From Oscillospiraceae bacterium (GTDB lineage Bacteria; Bacillota_A; Clostridia; Oscillospirales; Oscillospiraceae), in the NCBI GenBank assembly GCA_017411665.1, contig JAFQPT010000121.1, forward strand, positions 1 to 36,643: DNA of 36,643 bases, written 5' to 3'. Under the pieces are notes generated by a model, which saw only the letters and a list, made by a program, of their open reading frames with translations, had not been told where the DNA came from and did no database searches. The translations under genes were made by a program, and so were the position numbers. Of this stretch, positions 14,540 to 22,670 are shown piece after piece; within the stretch, counting starts at the first letter, position 1, and the number at the start of each line of letters is the position of its first letter.

Positions 14540-14881
14540 ATGACAGCGGAAGAAGTATTTGACGATTTGGCTCATAAATATGGGGATGACTTTACCTGGC
14601 GAATGCTACCTTTTACGAACAAATCATTTGTACGGGAGCTGCATAGAGAACTTGGGGAAGGACATTATTTTCTGAATAATCCGATTTATGCTGTTGCCAA
14701 GTGCGATGCTAACGATGATGTACTATACGGTTGCGGCAGGGAGGACGAAAAGGACGTTTATTATGTTTTCCATTTGACCTGGCAGGCAAACAATCAGGCG
14801 GGATACCCGAAACGGAAGAAGCTTGTAGGCATCGATGCGGTAAGAGAGTACATAGAAAACGACTATTTATCGAGCAGATAA
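14540..14881 (+). CDS. Hypothetical protein (113 aa)
   Basis: The start at 14540 gives MTAEEVFDDLAHKYGDDFTWRMLPF; GGAGG lies 11 bases before it, slightly far. I do not know the family. The protein is a single small alpha/beta domain, with VLYGCGREDEKDVYYVFHLTW in the middle and a C-terminal helix VGIDAVREYIENDYL. The phrase 'YYVFHLTWQ ... YP' is seen in small immunity-like proteins. It follows the DUF4259-like gene by 17 bases and is followed by a hairpin at 14950, so the two form one operon. Confidence 0.7.
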   Translation: MTAEEVFDDLAHKYGDDFTWRMLPFTNKSFVRELHRELGEGHYFLNNPIYAVAKCDANDDVLYGCGREDEKDVYYVFHLTWQANNQAGYPKRKKLVGIDAVREYIENDYLSSR

Positions 14882-14949
14882 TCATGCGAGGTTTGCACGA
14901 GGCCATGTTCATGGCATGGAATGTTACTCTGGCAATCATAGATATATTA

Positions 14950-14984
14950 CAAAGCACTGCCCCTTCAACAGGGACAGTGCTTTG
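14950..14984 (+). terminator. Terminator behind the first two island genes
   Basis: CAAAGCACTG and CAGTGCTTTG, extended by CCC/GGG past one mismatch, close a 7-base loop. The T run behind it is weak on both strands. A closely similar stem (AAAGCACTGTCCC) ends the island at 19567. Confidence 0.6.
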
Positions 14985-14992
14985 CGATTTAT

Positions 14993-15059
14993 ATTGTTCC
15001 GATATTTGCGAGCCGATTGTTCCGAATGTGTTGCTGTTATTCCGACAAAGTGGTATACT
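14993..15059 (+). promoter_or_regulatory. Fic gene promoter with three direct repeats
   Basis: TTGCTG (15031-15036) and TATACT (15054-15059) are 17 bases apart. ATTGTTCCGA occurs at 14993-15002 and 15016-15025, and GTTATTCCGA at 15036-15045 inside the spacer. The repeats start 23 and 20 bases apart, about two helical turns, as expected for a cooperatively bound regulator. Confidence 0.75.
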
Positions 15060-15083
15060 GTAATAAGATTGGAGGAATGGCCA

Positions 15084-15977
15084 ATGTATATGACTGCGAA
15101 ACAGGCTTCTGAAAAATGGGGCATTTCTGATAGAAGAATCCGCATTCTCTGTTCCGAAGGGAAGGTCCCCGGTGCATATCAAGAGGGACGGGGCTGGAAA
15201 ATTCCTGTTGATGCGAGGAAGCCCGCGGACGGCCGCTTTAAGTCACGGGAAAGCCTCTTATCACAAATAGACCGTAAGAAGGCGGAGCTGGATAACAGAA
15301 GGCCATTGACGGCTGGAGAAGTACAAAGGCTCAACGAGGAGTTTGTCGTGGAGTACACATACAACTCCAACGCCATTGAGGGGAACACGCTTACTTTGCG
15401 GGAAACGGACCTGGTGCTCAAGGGGCTTACGATAGACAGGAAGCCGCTGAAAGACCATATGGAGGCGGTCGGCCACAAGGAGGCCTTCGATTTTGTAAGG
15501 GAACTGGTGAATGAGAAGGCGTCGATAAGCGAGAGCATCATCAAGCAGATTCATTTCCTTGTCCTTGCGGATAAGAAAGAGGACCGTGGCGTTTACCGCA
15601 GGGTTCCGGTACGCATTATGGGGGCGCAGCATGAGCCTGTGCAGCCATATCTGATAGAGCCTAAAATGGAGCAGCTGCTGCGGGAGTATTCGGAAAGCAC
15701 GGAGCATATTGTAACGAAGCTCGCCCGGTTCCATATCGAGTTTGAAGGAATACACCCTTTCATCGACGGCAATGGAAGGACGGGAAGACTGCTTGTGAAT
15801 CTTGAACTGATGAAGGCGGGTTATCCTCCGATTGATATTAAGTTTACGGACAGAATCTCTTATTACAACGCGTTCGACGAGTATCATGGGAAGCACAATC
15901 TCTCCGCAATGGAAAATCTGTTCGCCGGCTATATCAATGCCAGACTGGATATGTATTTGGACATGCTGCAGGACTAA
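15084..15977 (+). CDS. Fic-domain protein with N-terminal HTH (297 aa)
   Basis: Residues 1-50 form a MerR/excisionase-like HTH (MTAKQASEKWGISDRRIRILCSEG). The Fic core motif HPFIDGNGRTGR begins at residue 224; all catalytic positions are present, so AMP or another NMP transfer to a protein hydroxyl is expected. SNAIEGN at 95-101 matches the inhibitory (S/T)xxxE(G/N) motif that lies before the Fic core in self-restrained enzymes. The ATG at 15084 has GGAGG 8 bases upstream; an earlier in-frame start is internal to the promoter. The HTH could bind the three repeats in its own promoter, giving an autoregulated enzyme. The target protein is unknown. Confidence 0.93.
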   Translation: MYMTAKQASEKWGISDRRIRILCSEGKVPGAYQEGRGWKIPVDARKPADGRFKSRESLLSQIDRKKAELDNRRPLTAGEVQRLNEEFVVEYTYNSNAIEGNTLTLRETDLVLKGLTIDRKPLKDHMEAVGHKEAFDFVRELVNEKASISESIIKQIHFLVLADKKEDRGVYRRVPVRIMGAQHEPVQPYLIEPKMEQLLREYSESTEHIVTKLARFHIEFEGIHPFIDGNGRTGRLLVNLELMKAGYPPIDIKFTDRISYYNAFDEYHGKHNLSAMENLFAGYINARLDMYLDMLQD

Positions 15978-16018
15978 AGTGAGCAGACAGGAATACCGAG
16001 GGAACAGGAGGCATTACT

Positions 16019-16828
16019 ATGGGGTTATTTGATAGATTCAAAAAGAAGGCTGATGCTGGTAAGGTGGCAGGGGCAGCGGAGCCTGCTAAAAAAGGAGCCG
16101 GCGGATTTGTAGGATTTGCTCTGCTGTCAGATGGGAACTGGGACAAGGAACAGTTTATCCGGGATTTGAAAGAAGACTGGGGCATATCGGCTAAAGAAGA
16201 TGGCGACAGCGATGGGAATACCCTCGTTTTCTCTGAGGGTGCAATGATGGCGACTCTCGCACTGATGCCGGCTCCGGTCCCCGGTGGCGAGGCAGAGCAG
16301 AATGCCGCCAGCAACTACATGTGGCCGCAGGCTGTAGAGACAGCAAAATCGCATCAGGCGCACCTCCTTGTGGCTGTGCTCGGCATGGAGTCTGATGTTT
16401 TCAAGAAAGGCGAACTGTACGTCAAGCTGCTGTCCTGCTGCTGTAAGCAGAAGAATGCTCTGGGCATCTATACCAGCGGGACCGTCTTTGAGCCTGGCTT
16501 CTACATGGCCGGGGCAGAGATGATAAAGAAGGGCGAGATGCCTCTACTTAACTGGATTTGGTTCGGCCTCTATCGCAACGAAGGCGGCATTTGTTGCTAT
16601 ACATATGGCATGGAGCAGTTTGGCAAGGACGAGATGGAGGTGCTGAACGCCGGCGGGCAGCCTTCAGATGTGCGTAATTTCTTGCTTGACCTTGTTTCCT
16701 ATGTGTTGGATAGCGACGTGATTTTGCATGACGGAGAAACTATCGGCTTCTCGGCGGAGGACAAGCACACTATTACACGGAGCGAGGGTGTTTCCATGCC
16801 AGGCATGACGTTGAAAATTAGCTACTGA
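16019..16828 (+). CDS. DUF4261 domain protein (269 aa)
   Basis: A short basic N-terminus (MGLFDRFKKKADAGK) leads into a domain typical of DUF4261: GFVGFALLSDGNWDKEQFIRDLKEDWGI, then GNTLVFSEGAMMATLALMPAPVPGGEAEQNA and AHLLVAVLGMESD. The C-terminus carries WFGLYRNEGGICCYTYGMEQFGKDEMEVLN. DUF4261 proteins are cytosolic and often occur among polymorphic toxin immunity genes. The gene follows Fic by 41 bases with its own ribosome site and is probably cotranscribed. Confidence 0.85.
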   Translation: MGLFDRFKKKADAGKVAGAAEPAKKGAGGFVGFALLSDGNWDKEQFIRDLKEDWGISAKEDGDSDGNTLVFSEGAMMATLALMPAPVPGGEAEQNAASNYMWPQAVETAKSHQAHLLVAVLGMESDVFKKGELYVKLLSCCCKQKNALGIYTSGTVFEPGFYMAGAEMIKKGEMPLLNWIWFGLYRNEGGICCYTYGMEQFGKDEMEVLNAGGQPSDVRNFLLDLVSYVLDSDVILHDGETIGFSAEDKHTITRSEGVSMPGMTLKISY

Positions 16829-16829
16829 T

Positions 16830-17297
16830 ATGATGAACGAATTATATGCGGAGTTTCTTTTGAGTGTTTATGGTTTTAGCTCTAAAGAACAGTATGAGGC
16901 CCTTTTACATGAGCGGTTTCTGAATGAGCCGGACAGCGACATCCTTCTGGACCTGGAGGAGTGTTCCTGGAGCCAGCTCAACACAAATGGACGTTTTACG
17001 CGGTATTGGACATACGAGGGCGGCGTTTTGAATCCTGAAGTGTTTGGAAGAAAGCTGCTTGCCGGAGTGAAAGAGGTCTACGATTCAAATGCGCTTCCGA
17101 TAGAGGAATTTGGTCGTCGCTGCGATGCGCTGTGGGATTCGCTCCCCGAACCCATTGCCTTTGACATGCCGTTTTATATGTTTAGGCTGAGACATGCTGA
17201 CGATTGGTTTTCATGGGGCGAGGCACAGGTACGGGAACTGTATGAGGAAGCCTTTGCGTTTTATGGGTTCGATACGGAGGAAATAGATGGGCACTGA
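16830..17297 (+). CDS. Hypothetical protein (155 aa)
   Basis: No family recognised. It is a soluble, acidic protein with many aromatic residues: MNELYAEFLLSVYGFSSKEQYEALL at the N-terminus, then EECSWSQLNTNGRFTRYWTYEGGVLNPEVFGRKL, and C-terminal FSWGEAQVRELYEEAFAFYGFD. It begins 2 bases after the DUF4261 stop and overlaps the next gene by 11 bases, so it is translated as part of the same unit. Length, acidity and context fit an immunity-type protein. Confidence 0.8.
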   Translation: MMNELYAEFLLSVYGFSSKEQYEALLHERFLNEPDSDILLDLEECSWSQLNTNGRFTRYWTYEGGVLNPEVFGRKLLAGVKEVYDSNALPIEEFGRRCDALWDSLPEPIAFDMPFYMFRLRHADDWFSWGEAQVRELYEEAFAFYGFDTEEIDGH

Positions 17298-17967
17298 TTC
17301 AGAGCATGGTAAAATCATCACGCAGGCGGCCCGGGAAGTGCTTGCACCTATGGGGCTGTTTCGGAAAGGACAATCTCGCATTTGGATAGATGATAACGAC
17401 TGGTTCCTAACTGTGGTAGAGTTTCAGCCAAGCGCATGGGAAAAAGGGTCATTTCTTAATATAGGCACAAACTTTCTTTGGAGACGGCAGGATTATTTTA
17501 GCTTTGATTATTATTCCGGTATTAACAACCGAGTAGAGTCTTTCGCAGAATTTAGTGGCGACAGCGATGATTTTCATTCCGGGATGATGTCTTATGCGAA
17601 AAATGCAGCGTCCTATATTGAGGAATACCGCAGACTTAACGATGTGCAGTACGCAAAGGAGGCAATCCTGCAGTTCAAACCTGCGCTTAAAAGCGGACAC
17701 AGAATGTACCACAACATGATGATTTGTGGCCTTGCCAGAGACAATCAGGCAGTTGAGTTTTATAAAGAGCTTTTGGTTGAGGCAAAGACTTCTGAATATG
17801 ATTATATTCGAGCCTATTCTGATGAGCTTTCCAAAGATATTTCAGGAATCATCCAAGATACGGATAGATTCCATGACTATGTAGTAAGCAAAGTATTGGC
17901 GCAAAGAGCGTTTTGGCGTGCGAAGTCCAGTATGAAGAAGCTAAAAGAGGAGATTTCTCTGGATTAA
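17287..17967 (+). CDS. DUF4304-like protein (226 aa)
   Basis: Residues 5-110 follow the DUF4304 pattern: an N-terminal helix (AAREVLAPMGLFRKGQSRIWIDDNDWFLTVVEFQPSAW), then SFLNIGTNFLWRRQDYFSFDY. The C-terminal half is helical (RRLNDVQYAKEAILQFKPAL). DUF4304 proteins are commonly listed as possible immunity proteins. GGAGG lies 7 bases before the ATG, inside the end of the preceding gene. Confidence 0.75.
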   Translation: MGTDSEHGKIITQAAREVLAPMGLFRKGQSRIWIDDNDWFLTVVEFQPSAWEKGSFLNIGTNFLWRRQDYFSFDYYSGINNRVESFAEFSGDSDDFHSGMMSYAKNAASYIEEYRRLNDVQYAKEAILQFKPALKSGHRMYHNMMICGLARDNQAVEFYKELLVEAKTSEYDYIRAYSDELSKDISGIIQDTDRFHDYVVSKVLAQRAFWRAKSSMKKLKEEISLD

Positions 17968-17994
17968 TTTCCTGTGTGGTTAGGAGGGAGCAGA

Positions 17995-18240
17995 ATGAAG
18001 TGTCCATTTTGTGATGCTGAAATGGTACATGGGTATTTGAACTGCGGGGCGGCAATCTGGAGCGACCGGAAGCATAAGATAAGCCTTCTGCCTGACGGAA
18101 AAGAGCAATATGCACTTCAGCTTGGTACGCCAATGCTGTCCCCAAACCATGTAGAGAGCGATTGCTGTCCGAACTGCAAGCGCATCATTATTGACAGCTC
18201 TGGATATGAAGGAAACATTGGCGTGGGCCAGTCAGAGTGA
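17995..18240 (+). CDS. DUF6487-like zinc-ribbon protein (81 aa)
   Basis: The start MKCPFCDAEMVHGYLNCGAAIWW-type opening is characteristic: CPFC near the N-terminus and CCPNC near residue 59 would form a zinc ribbon, with a beta-rich stretch in between. AGGAGGGAG precedes the ATG at 17995; an earlier frame start lacks a site. Such small proteins are frequent in Firmicutes without a known role. It is part of the plus-strand island operon. Confidence 0.8.
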   Translation: MKCPFCDAEMVHGYLNCGAAIWSDRKHKISLLPDGKEQYALQLGTPMLSPNHVESDCCPNCKRIIIDSSGYEGNIGVGQSE

Positions 18241-18250
18241 GGATATGACA

Positions 18251-18550
18251 ATGGACTATACGAAGCTATCCAATTCGGGTATCGCAGACTATGAACTTGG
18301 CAAGATTGAAGTCGACTATTCAAATGGCCGGATGTTGTTTCATATGAGGAATCGGAAACTCCAACCCGAGCGTTTGGAAATCGATGGGCTTGAAGAATTC
18401 CGCATTGAGAGGCGAGAACCATGGGGTGCTGGCATTTATGTTACGGCATCAGACTATCAGCTCTGCGATGGGAAAATTGAGATTGAAATCCAACTGAACT
18501 CTGGAGATATGATACGGATTATAGCTGCAGAAGGATGCGAAAAGACGTAG
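18251..18550 (+). CDS. Hypothetical protein (99 aa)
   Basis: I do not recognise it. The ATG at 18251 lies 8 bases behind GAGG, which overlaps the stop of the zinc-ribbon gene; ATGs further upstream are too close to it. The protein looks like an all-beta domain: YELGKIEVDYSNGRMLFHMRN, then LEEFRIERREPWGAGIYVTAS and GKIEIEIQLNSGDMIRIIA. The fold and length resemble small immunity proteins, but this is only an impression. Confidence 0.75.
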   Translation: MDYTKLSNSGIADYELGKIEVDYSNGRMLFHMRNRKLQPERLEIDGLEEFRIERREPWGAGIYVTASDYQLCDGKIEIEIQLNSGDMIRIIAAEGCEKT

Positions 18551-18580
18551 ATGCTATCGTGGTCGCAAAATGGAGGATAT

Positions 18581-19552
18581 ATGCATAGGGAATTGATTCG
18601 TAGCAAACTGTTTGAGCAAGAACCCGTGTATCAGGCGATTAAAGCAGGGGATGTGGCCTCTGTTCAATATTCTGGGTATCGAGATAAGGAATGGGGAATC
18701 AACGATGCAAACTATTTGAACCGTATGTGCATGGCGTATTACCTGCTTTACGCGGAGATTGATGACGAAGATTTGGTTGCGTATCTGTTCGGGGAAGAAC
18801 TCAAAGACCGAAAAACCAATTCTTTTCAGGGGATAGGAAATACCCTTAATGTGCTGACGGTTTTGTTGCGGAAATACAATGCAGACGGCAAGTACGATTT
18901 GCTGTTTGATGAGGCAAAGAATGCCAATTTTGACTGTGCATGCGGCTATGACAGGACAGTTCAAATGGACAGTGATATAAAATCGCTGACGTTGCTGGAG
19001 GGCATTTATCTTTCGCAGGATTTGTGCTACAAGGATGTTATGGAGCAGCTGGTGGGCAAGTGGAAGGACGGTATTTCGGAATGGAATCATTCCAACAGAG
19101 CCATGCTTATTCGATTCAATTCCTTTCTGGGAAAGGAACAGGAAAACGAGGAGATATATAAAATCCTGTTAGAAGAAGCCGTGGCAGCGGGAAAGGCTTT
19201 TAACATTGTCTCTACCTATAACGATGTCATTCAATATTACATAGGGAGCCGTCAGTTTGAGATTGCAGAGACCCACTTTTGTAAAATGATTGAAACGGTG
19301 GATTTCAGTGATGTTGAAAGGTTCCGCTTGTTTGGCGATGTGTTGGAAGAATGCTGCGACTTAATAGACAATGATGTCAAGAGCGCAGCAAACATTTGGA
19401 AGTGGGCGAAACCGCACCTAAAGAAGAAAACTACTATGTACGGGAACCTATATACAAAGGCAATATCGGCGGCTGAAAAAATGGGCGACCCTTACAGAAG
19501 CCAGTTGGAAGACGAGTATCTGGCATGGAAAGAAAAAGTGAAAATTAAATAA
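18581..19552 (+). CDS. Helical-repeat protein, function unknown (323 aa)
   Basis: The start MHRELIRSKLFEQEP at 18581 has TGGAGG in front. The sequence is almost entirely helical, with TPR-like pairs such as IVSTYNDVIQYYIGSRQFEIAETHFCKMI and DVERFRLFGDVLEECCDLIDN. There is no membrane segment or signal peptide. It is the last gene of the island and is followed by a strong terminator. Helical-repeat proteins often bind peptides or protein partners; which one is unknown. Confidence 0.8.
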   Translation: MHRELIRSKLFEQEPVYQAIKAGDVASVQYSGYRDKEWGINDANYLNRMCMAYYLLYAEIDDEDLVAYLFGEELKDRKTNSFQGIGNTLNVLTVLLRKYNADGKYDLLFDEAKNANFDCACGYDRTVQMDSDIKSLTLLEGIYLSQDLCYKDVMEQLVGKWKDGISEWNHSNRAMLIRFNSFLGKEQENEEIYKILLEEAVAAGKAFNIVSTYNDVIQYYIGSRQFEIAETHFCKMIETVDFSDVERFRLFGDVLEECCDLIDNDVKSAANIWKWAKPHLKKKTTMYGNLYTKAISAAEKMGDPYRSQLEDEYLAWKEKVKIK

Positions 19553-19566
19553 TCTTAGCGCAAGAG

Positions 19567-19600
19567 AAAGCACTGTCCCACGGTAGGGACAGTGCTTTTT
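19567..19600 (+). terminator. Strong terminator ending the plus-strand island
   Basis: AAAGCACTGTCCC and its exact complement (19586-19598) form a 13-bp stem with loop ACGGTA, followed by TTTT on the plus strand. On the minus strand it can also stop the partition operon. Confidence 0.9.
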
Positions 19601-19650
19601 ATATAGCTTCATTAGGCAACGGAGGTATGTGTTTGAGAAGAATATCAATC

Positions 19651-19929
19651 TTAAATATCAATCTCCGGGATACTGTCGGGGACGATGGCCCGGAAACCGG
19701 AGCAGACCTTGAGATGGTCCACAATTTTATCATCTGTAAGCACCACACCCATGGGCAGAGCGCTGCGGCTTTCGTTGACGTACTCTGTGTCCCTATCAGT
19801 GTTGGCGACGGCTGCGGCAAAGAAAAAGGGGATGGAATGCTCTTTGCAAAGAGCCTCAACTGTGTCCATCAGAGGAGCAATCTTCTCCTCGTACACGTCC
19901 TTCTTATTGTAGTTGGTGGGCTTATTCAT
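19651..19929 (-). CDS. Hypothetical protein, third gene of partition operon (92 aa)
   Basis: AAGGAGG precedes the ATG at 19929, 13 bases after the ParR-like stop. The protein has an alpha/beta pattern: IAPLMDTVEALCKEHSIPFFFAAAVANTDRDTEY, then LPMGVVLTDDKIVDHLKVCSGFRAIVP. No family recognised. Similar short proteins occur on clostridial conjugative elements near partition or replication genes. Being the third gene behind ParM and ParR, it may adjust segregation or be an unrelated passenger. Confidence 0.75.
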   Translation of the reverse strand: MNKPTNYNKKDVYEEKIAPLMDTVEALCKEHSIPFFFAAAVANTDRDTEYVNESRSALPMGVVLTDDKIVDHLKVCSGFRAIVPDSIPEIDI

Positions 19930-19942
19930 ACTGTGGTCCTCC

Positions 19943-20422
19943 TTATATCAAGTCAAAGATGTCGTCTTCGTCTTTCTGTTCTGTGGAAGCCGGTGCAAAG
20001 TCCGGCCGCATGATTTTCTGTTCCGCTTTGCTGTCATGGGCATCCCGCCGCTTGGCGGGAACGATGTAGTTTGGCTTGAGCGGCGCCGGTGTTTCCTTAA
20101 TGGGTTTTATGGGTAGCAGCAGATGGCGCAGGTCACATTTCTCCATAGCATGACGCAGGAGCATTTTAACTGCCGCGGAGCGGAATCCGTTGGGGAACTG
20201 GCGCAGGAAATTGATGGCGTCCTCATGCTCGTCGTTCAGGTAGACAGTGGCACATGCAACAGGCTTATAGGGCACATTGGGAGGCAGGGGAATCGTCTCC
20301 TGTGTTTTCCCAAGGTGCCTTGCAACAGCCAGCACCAGCATATCAGTGATGTGATACTGGGAGGCCATCAGCATGAGGTCTCCGTCCTTTTTTCCAAAGC
20401 GGATTGTGATAGAGAGGTTCAT
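19943..20422 (-). CDS. ParR-like partition adaptor (159 aa)
   Basis: The sequence is weakly conserved, as is usual for ParR. The N-terminal half has IRFGKKDGDLMLMASQYHITDMLVLAVARHLGK and a ribbon-helix-helix-like segment INFLRQFPNGFRSAAVKMLLRHAM (about residues 62-95). The C-terminal 60 residues are basic, then acidic, and end in EDDIFDLI, like the ParM-binding tails of ParR adaptors. Directly behind the ParM-like gene, 14 bases away, with GGGAGGTG in front. It should bind a centromere site and load ParM filaments. No clear iterated centromere was found nearby. Confidence 0.65.
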   Translation of the reverse strand: MNLSITIRFGKKDGDLMLMASQYHITDMLVLAVARHLGKTQETIPLPPNVPYKPVACATVYLNDEHEDAINFLRQFPNGFRSAAVKMLLRHAMEKCDLRHLLLPIKPIKETPAPLKPNYIVPAKRRDAHDSKAEQKIMRPDFAPASTEQKDEDDIFDLI

Positions 20423-20436
20423 GGGACACCTCCCGC

Positions 20437-21600
20437 TTATTTACCGGCGCCTGACAAAGCACGGAAGATATAATAACCGCGGACGTTGCTGTAAATGGGG
20501 CTGATAGGTTCGTTCTGATTGGCACACACGATTTCCAGTGTCTCCATACGCTGATACCGCTGCTTCAGGTGCGGCAGCCAGGCAGTCCCTGTTCCGCCGG
20601 TGACGATGAGGTAGTCATAGTCCTCCAGGTCATTGTAGGCGTTCTCCACCTTCGTCATGGCCAGGTCACAGACCAGCGCCGTATTGCGCTCCAATATGGG
20701 AGAGATATCGTGCTCGGCGGAGGATTTCGTCTTCCGGTCGAAAACGCTGATTCGTCCAGTCTCCAGAAAGGGCTGGAGCGTGTGCGCATAGACCTCTTTC
20801 CCGTACTGCTGGAAGATATCCGCCGCAGTCCGCTCAAAGATAGCCTTCATACCAAGGTCATTGAAGGTGTTGCTGCCATCAATGCTGCGGTTAGAGATGC
20901 TGTAGACATCCAATGTGCCAAAGCCACCGTCCAGTACCAGCGTCCTGCTGTCGATGTAGGTTTTCCCATTACTGGCCTCCACCGTCTTTCCGTTGCTTCG
21001 CTTGGTAGCGGAGAAGACAGAGCCGATAGGCTGGTCGAGGACGTGGATGCTTCCGGCATCCAGCGTAAAATCAAAATCAACCCACTTCCCGCTGCCGAGC
21101 CGGATGGAAAAAACATGACGCCCGGAAAGCGCATCTACAAGGGCAGGTGTATCTGCTTTCCGGTACGCAGGGGGGAGTCCGGTCTGCAGGTACAGCCTGT
21201 CGTCTTTCCCATAGCCGCCCATGCCGTTGTGCTTCATAGCGATGCCCATACCGACCCGGGCGAGGATGAGGAAGGCGGGGGTGTTGTAACGGTTTCGGCC
21301 AAAGAGTGTGTTGGATGCTTCGTTGGTGTCTCGGGCGGAAACGGAGTCCAGAGCCAGAGAACCTACGGCATAAATCTGTCCGGCCTCATTTCGATACAAG
21401 ATGTCTCCCCGCTGCGGCGTACCGACCAGACTGCCGGAATGTTCCCTTACATAGGAGGGGAAGCAGAAGCGGCAGAATGGCGCCATGCCCTTCACGGAGG
21501 AGTAGCCGATATCCAGAGCGACAGGGTAGATGCCATCCGCACGCAGGTTGGTACAGAGTACGATTTCGCTTTTTGTTTTGAATGCGGTTGTGTAAGCCAA
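20437..21600 (-). CDS. ParM/StbA-type actin-like partition ATPase (387 aa)
   Basis: Three actin-fold nucleotide motifs can be seen: phosphate-1 ALDIGYSSVK at residues 28-37, phosphate-2 TLVLDGGFGTLDVYSI in the middle, and the adenosine motif YLIVTGGTGTAWLP near the C-terminus. The length is normal for ParM. The start appears to be TTG at 21600, with AAGGGAG 11 bases before; no ATG lies near. It is followed by the ParR-like gene, as in type II partition systems, and driven from an extended -10 CATACTG element. It pushes apart plasmid or element copies by dynamic filaments. Confidence 0.85.
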   Translation of the reverse strand: MAYTTAFKTKSEIVLCTNLRADGIYPVALDIGYSSVKGMAPFCRFCFPSYVREHSGSLVGTPQRGDILYRNEAGQIYAVGSLALDSVSARDTNEASNTLFGRNRYNTPAFLILARVGMGIAMKHNGMGGYGKDDRLYLQTGLPPAYRKADTPALVDALSGRHVFSIRLGSGKWVDFDFTLDAGSIHVLDQPIGSVFSATKRSNGKTVEASNGKTYIDSRTLVLDGGFGTLDVYSISNRSIDGSNTFNDLGMKAIFERTAADIFQQYGKEVYAHTLQPFLETGRISVFDRKTKSSAEHDISPILERNTALVCDLAMTKVENAYNDLEDYDYLIVTGGTGTAWLPHLKQRYQRMETLEIVCANQNEPISPIYSNVRGYYIFRALSGAGK

Positions 21601-21629
21601 GATGTTCAGCTCCCTTCTGATTTTTTCAT

Positions 21630-21676
21630 TTCAGTATGGCAGATTGCAGGGAGCAAACTTTCTCGTATATAAGTTA
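21630..21676 (-). promoter_or_regulatory. CATACTG backbone promoter element, copy 5 (partition operon)
   Basis: TCTGCCATACTGAAA on the minus strand (CATACT at 21638..21633), extended -10, 33 bases before the TTG start. TTAACTTATATACG lies 24 bases further upstream, as at the SLH gene. Confidence 0.55.
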
Positions 21677-21682
21677 AGACGA

Positions 21683-21730
21683 AAAAGAGGAGCCGATAGT
21701 AACAGCAAAACTGACTATCGGCTCCATTTT
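21683..21730 (-). terminator. Terminator of the XRE membrane protein gene
   Basis: GGAGCCGATAGT (21689-21700) pairs exactly with ACTATCGGCTCC (21714-21725) around a 13-base loop. On the minus strand CTCTTTTTC follows; the plus strand has ATTTTTG. Confidence 0.8.
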
Positions 21731-21732
21731 TG

Positions 21733-22443
21733 TTATTTTTCCATTTCATACTGCGTGTAAGCGTTATCTATGTTATCTGCTTTACCCTGCGCATGTCTGC
21801 GGAATGCTCTATAGGACAGGAACATTAAGAGGATGAACAGGGTCCAGAAGGCAATCGGGAAAAGCTTATTGATGGTGAATTTCGTTATGAAGAAGTGTGG
21901 ATGAAAAATTGTAAAGAGGTTGATGCCAATGATGTATGGGGAGATAAGCATGAAGACAAGGAGCGAAGACCACCCAATCACAAGGCCGGCATGCCGTTTG
22001 AGCAGCAGACAAAGGATGCTGCACAATACAAGATAGGCGCCAATAACAGCGAGCGCGCTACCAAACAGCAGAGCCAGAACACAGCACAGGAGGCCGATGC
22101 CGAGAAGAATGAAGCCAACGACCTTCTGCGTGCTGACAGACCTCTGCACGATAATCTGTGTTGGGGGAGGGGCCGGTTCATTGGAATGCGATGTCGTTTC
22201 TTTCTCTGCATCCGGTTCCGCTGCATCCTCCGGAGCAGTCGACAGGTCATTGTCTCGGACAAGTTCATCAATCGAGATTTGGAACAGGTCGCTGAGTTGA
22301 ATCAGCTTATCCAGTTCCGGGATGCTGGTATTTGTCTCCCATTTGGAAATAGACTGGCGGGATACATTCAGCTTTTCTGCCAGGTCGCCCTGGGACATGT
22401 CGTTTAAGGCGCGAAGTGCTGTGATTTTTTCGCCTATCGTCAT
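21733..22443 (-). CDS. XRE-family regulator fused to a membrane domain (236 aa)
   Basis: Residues 3-60 form a typical HTH (LRALNDMSQGDLAEKLNVSRQSISKWETNTSIPELDKLIQL). A polar linker (about 65-105, rich in Glu, Ala and Pro) leads to four hydrophobic segments (about 108-128, 130-147, 152-175, 195-215). HTH proteins of this layout are common in Firmicutes and presumably bind DNA at the membrane. It stands alone, with its own terminator, and is divergent to the SigW-like operon. The regulated gene is not evident; a role in envelope stress would fit the neighbour. Confidence 0.88.
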   Translation of the reverse strand: MTIGEKITALRALNDMSQGDLAEKLNVSRQSISKWETNTSIPELDKLIQLSDLFQISIDELVRDNDLSTAPEDAAEPDAEKETTSHSNEPAPPPTQIIVQRSVSTQKVVGFILLGIGLLCCVLALLFGSALAVIGAYLVLCSILCLLLKRHAGLVIGWSSLLVFMLISPYIIGINLFTIFHPHFFITKFTINKLFPIAFWTLFILLMFLSYRAFRRHAQGKADNIDNAYTQYEMEK

Positions 22444-22621
22444 GGAATCACCTGCTTTCTATGGCTCAAATCATAGCAGAAAAGGGTCTGAATGTCGACC
22501 AACTCGGATTGAAACTTTTAGCAACTGACAGTTGCAGGGGGTAGAAGAACTCCAAAAAACGAGTGGAAGCATTGAAGCAGCCATACCTCTGTGATACATT
22601 TGAAAAAATAGAAATTATTTT

Positions 22622-22645
22622 GTAACGTTTCTCGATTTCGTTAGT
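22622..22645 (+). promoter_or_regulatory. Possible ECF-type promoter of the SigW-like operon
   Basis: GTAACGTTTC followed by CGTTAG about 25 bases before the ribosome site resembles the TGAAAC...CGT pattern of SigW-like factors, although the 12-base spacing is shorter than normal. The remaining intergenic DNA shows only a small GCAACT/AGTTGC hairpin at about 22518. Confidence 0.35.
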
Positions 22646-22670
22646 TATTAGGGTGAAAGGAGGCGGGAGA

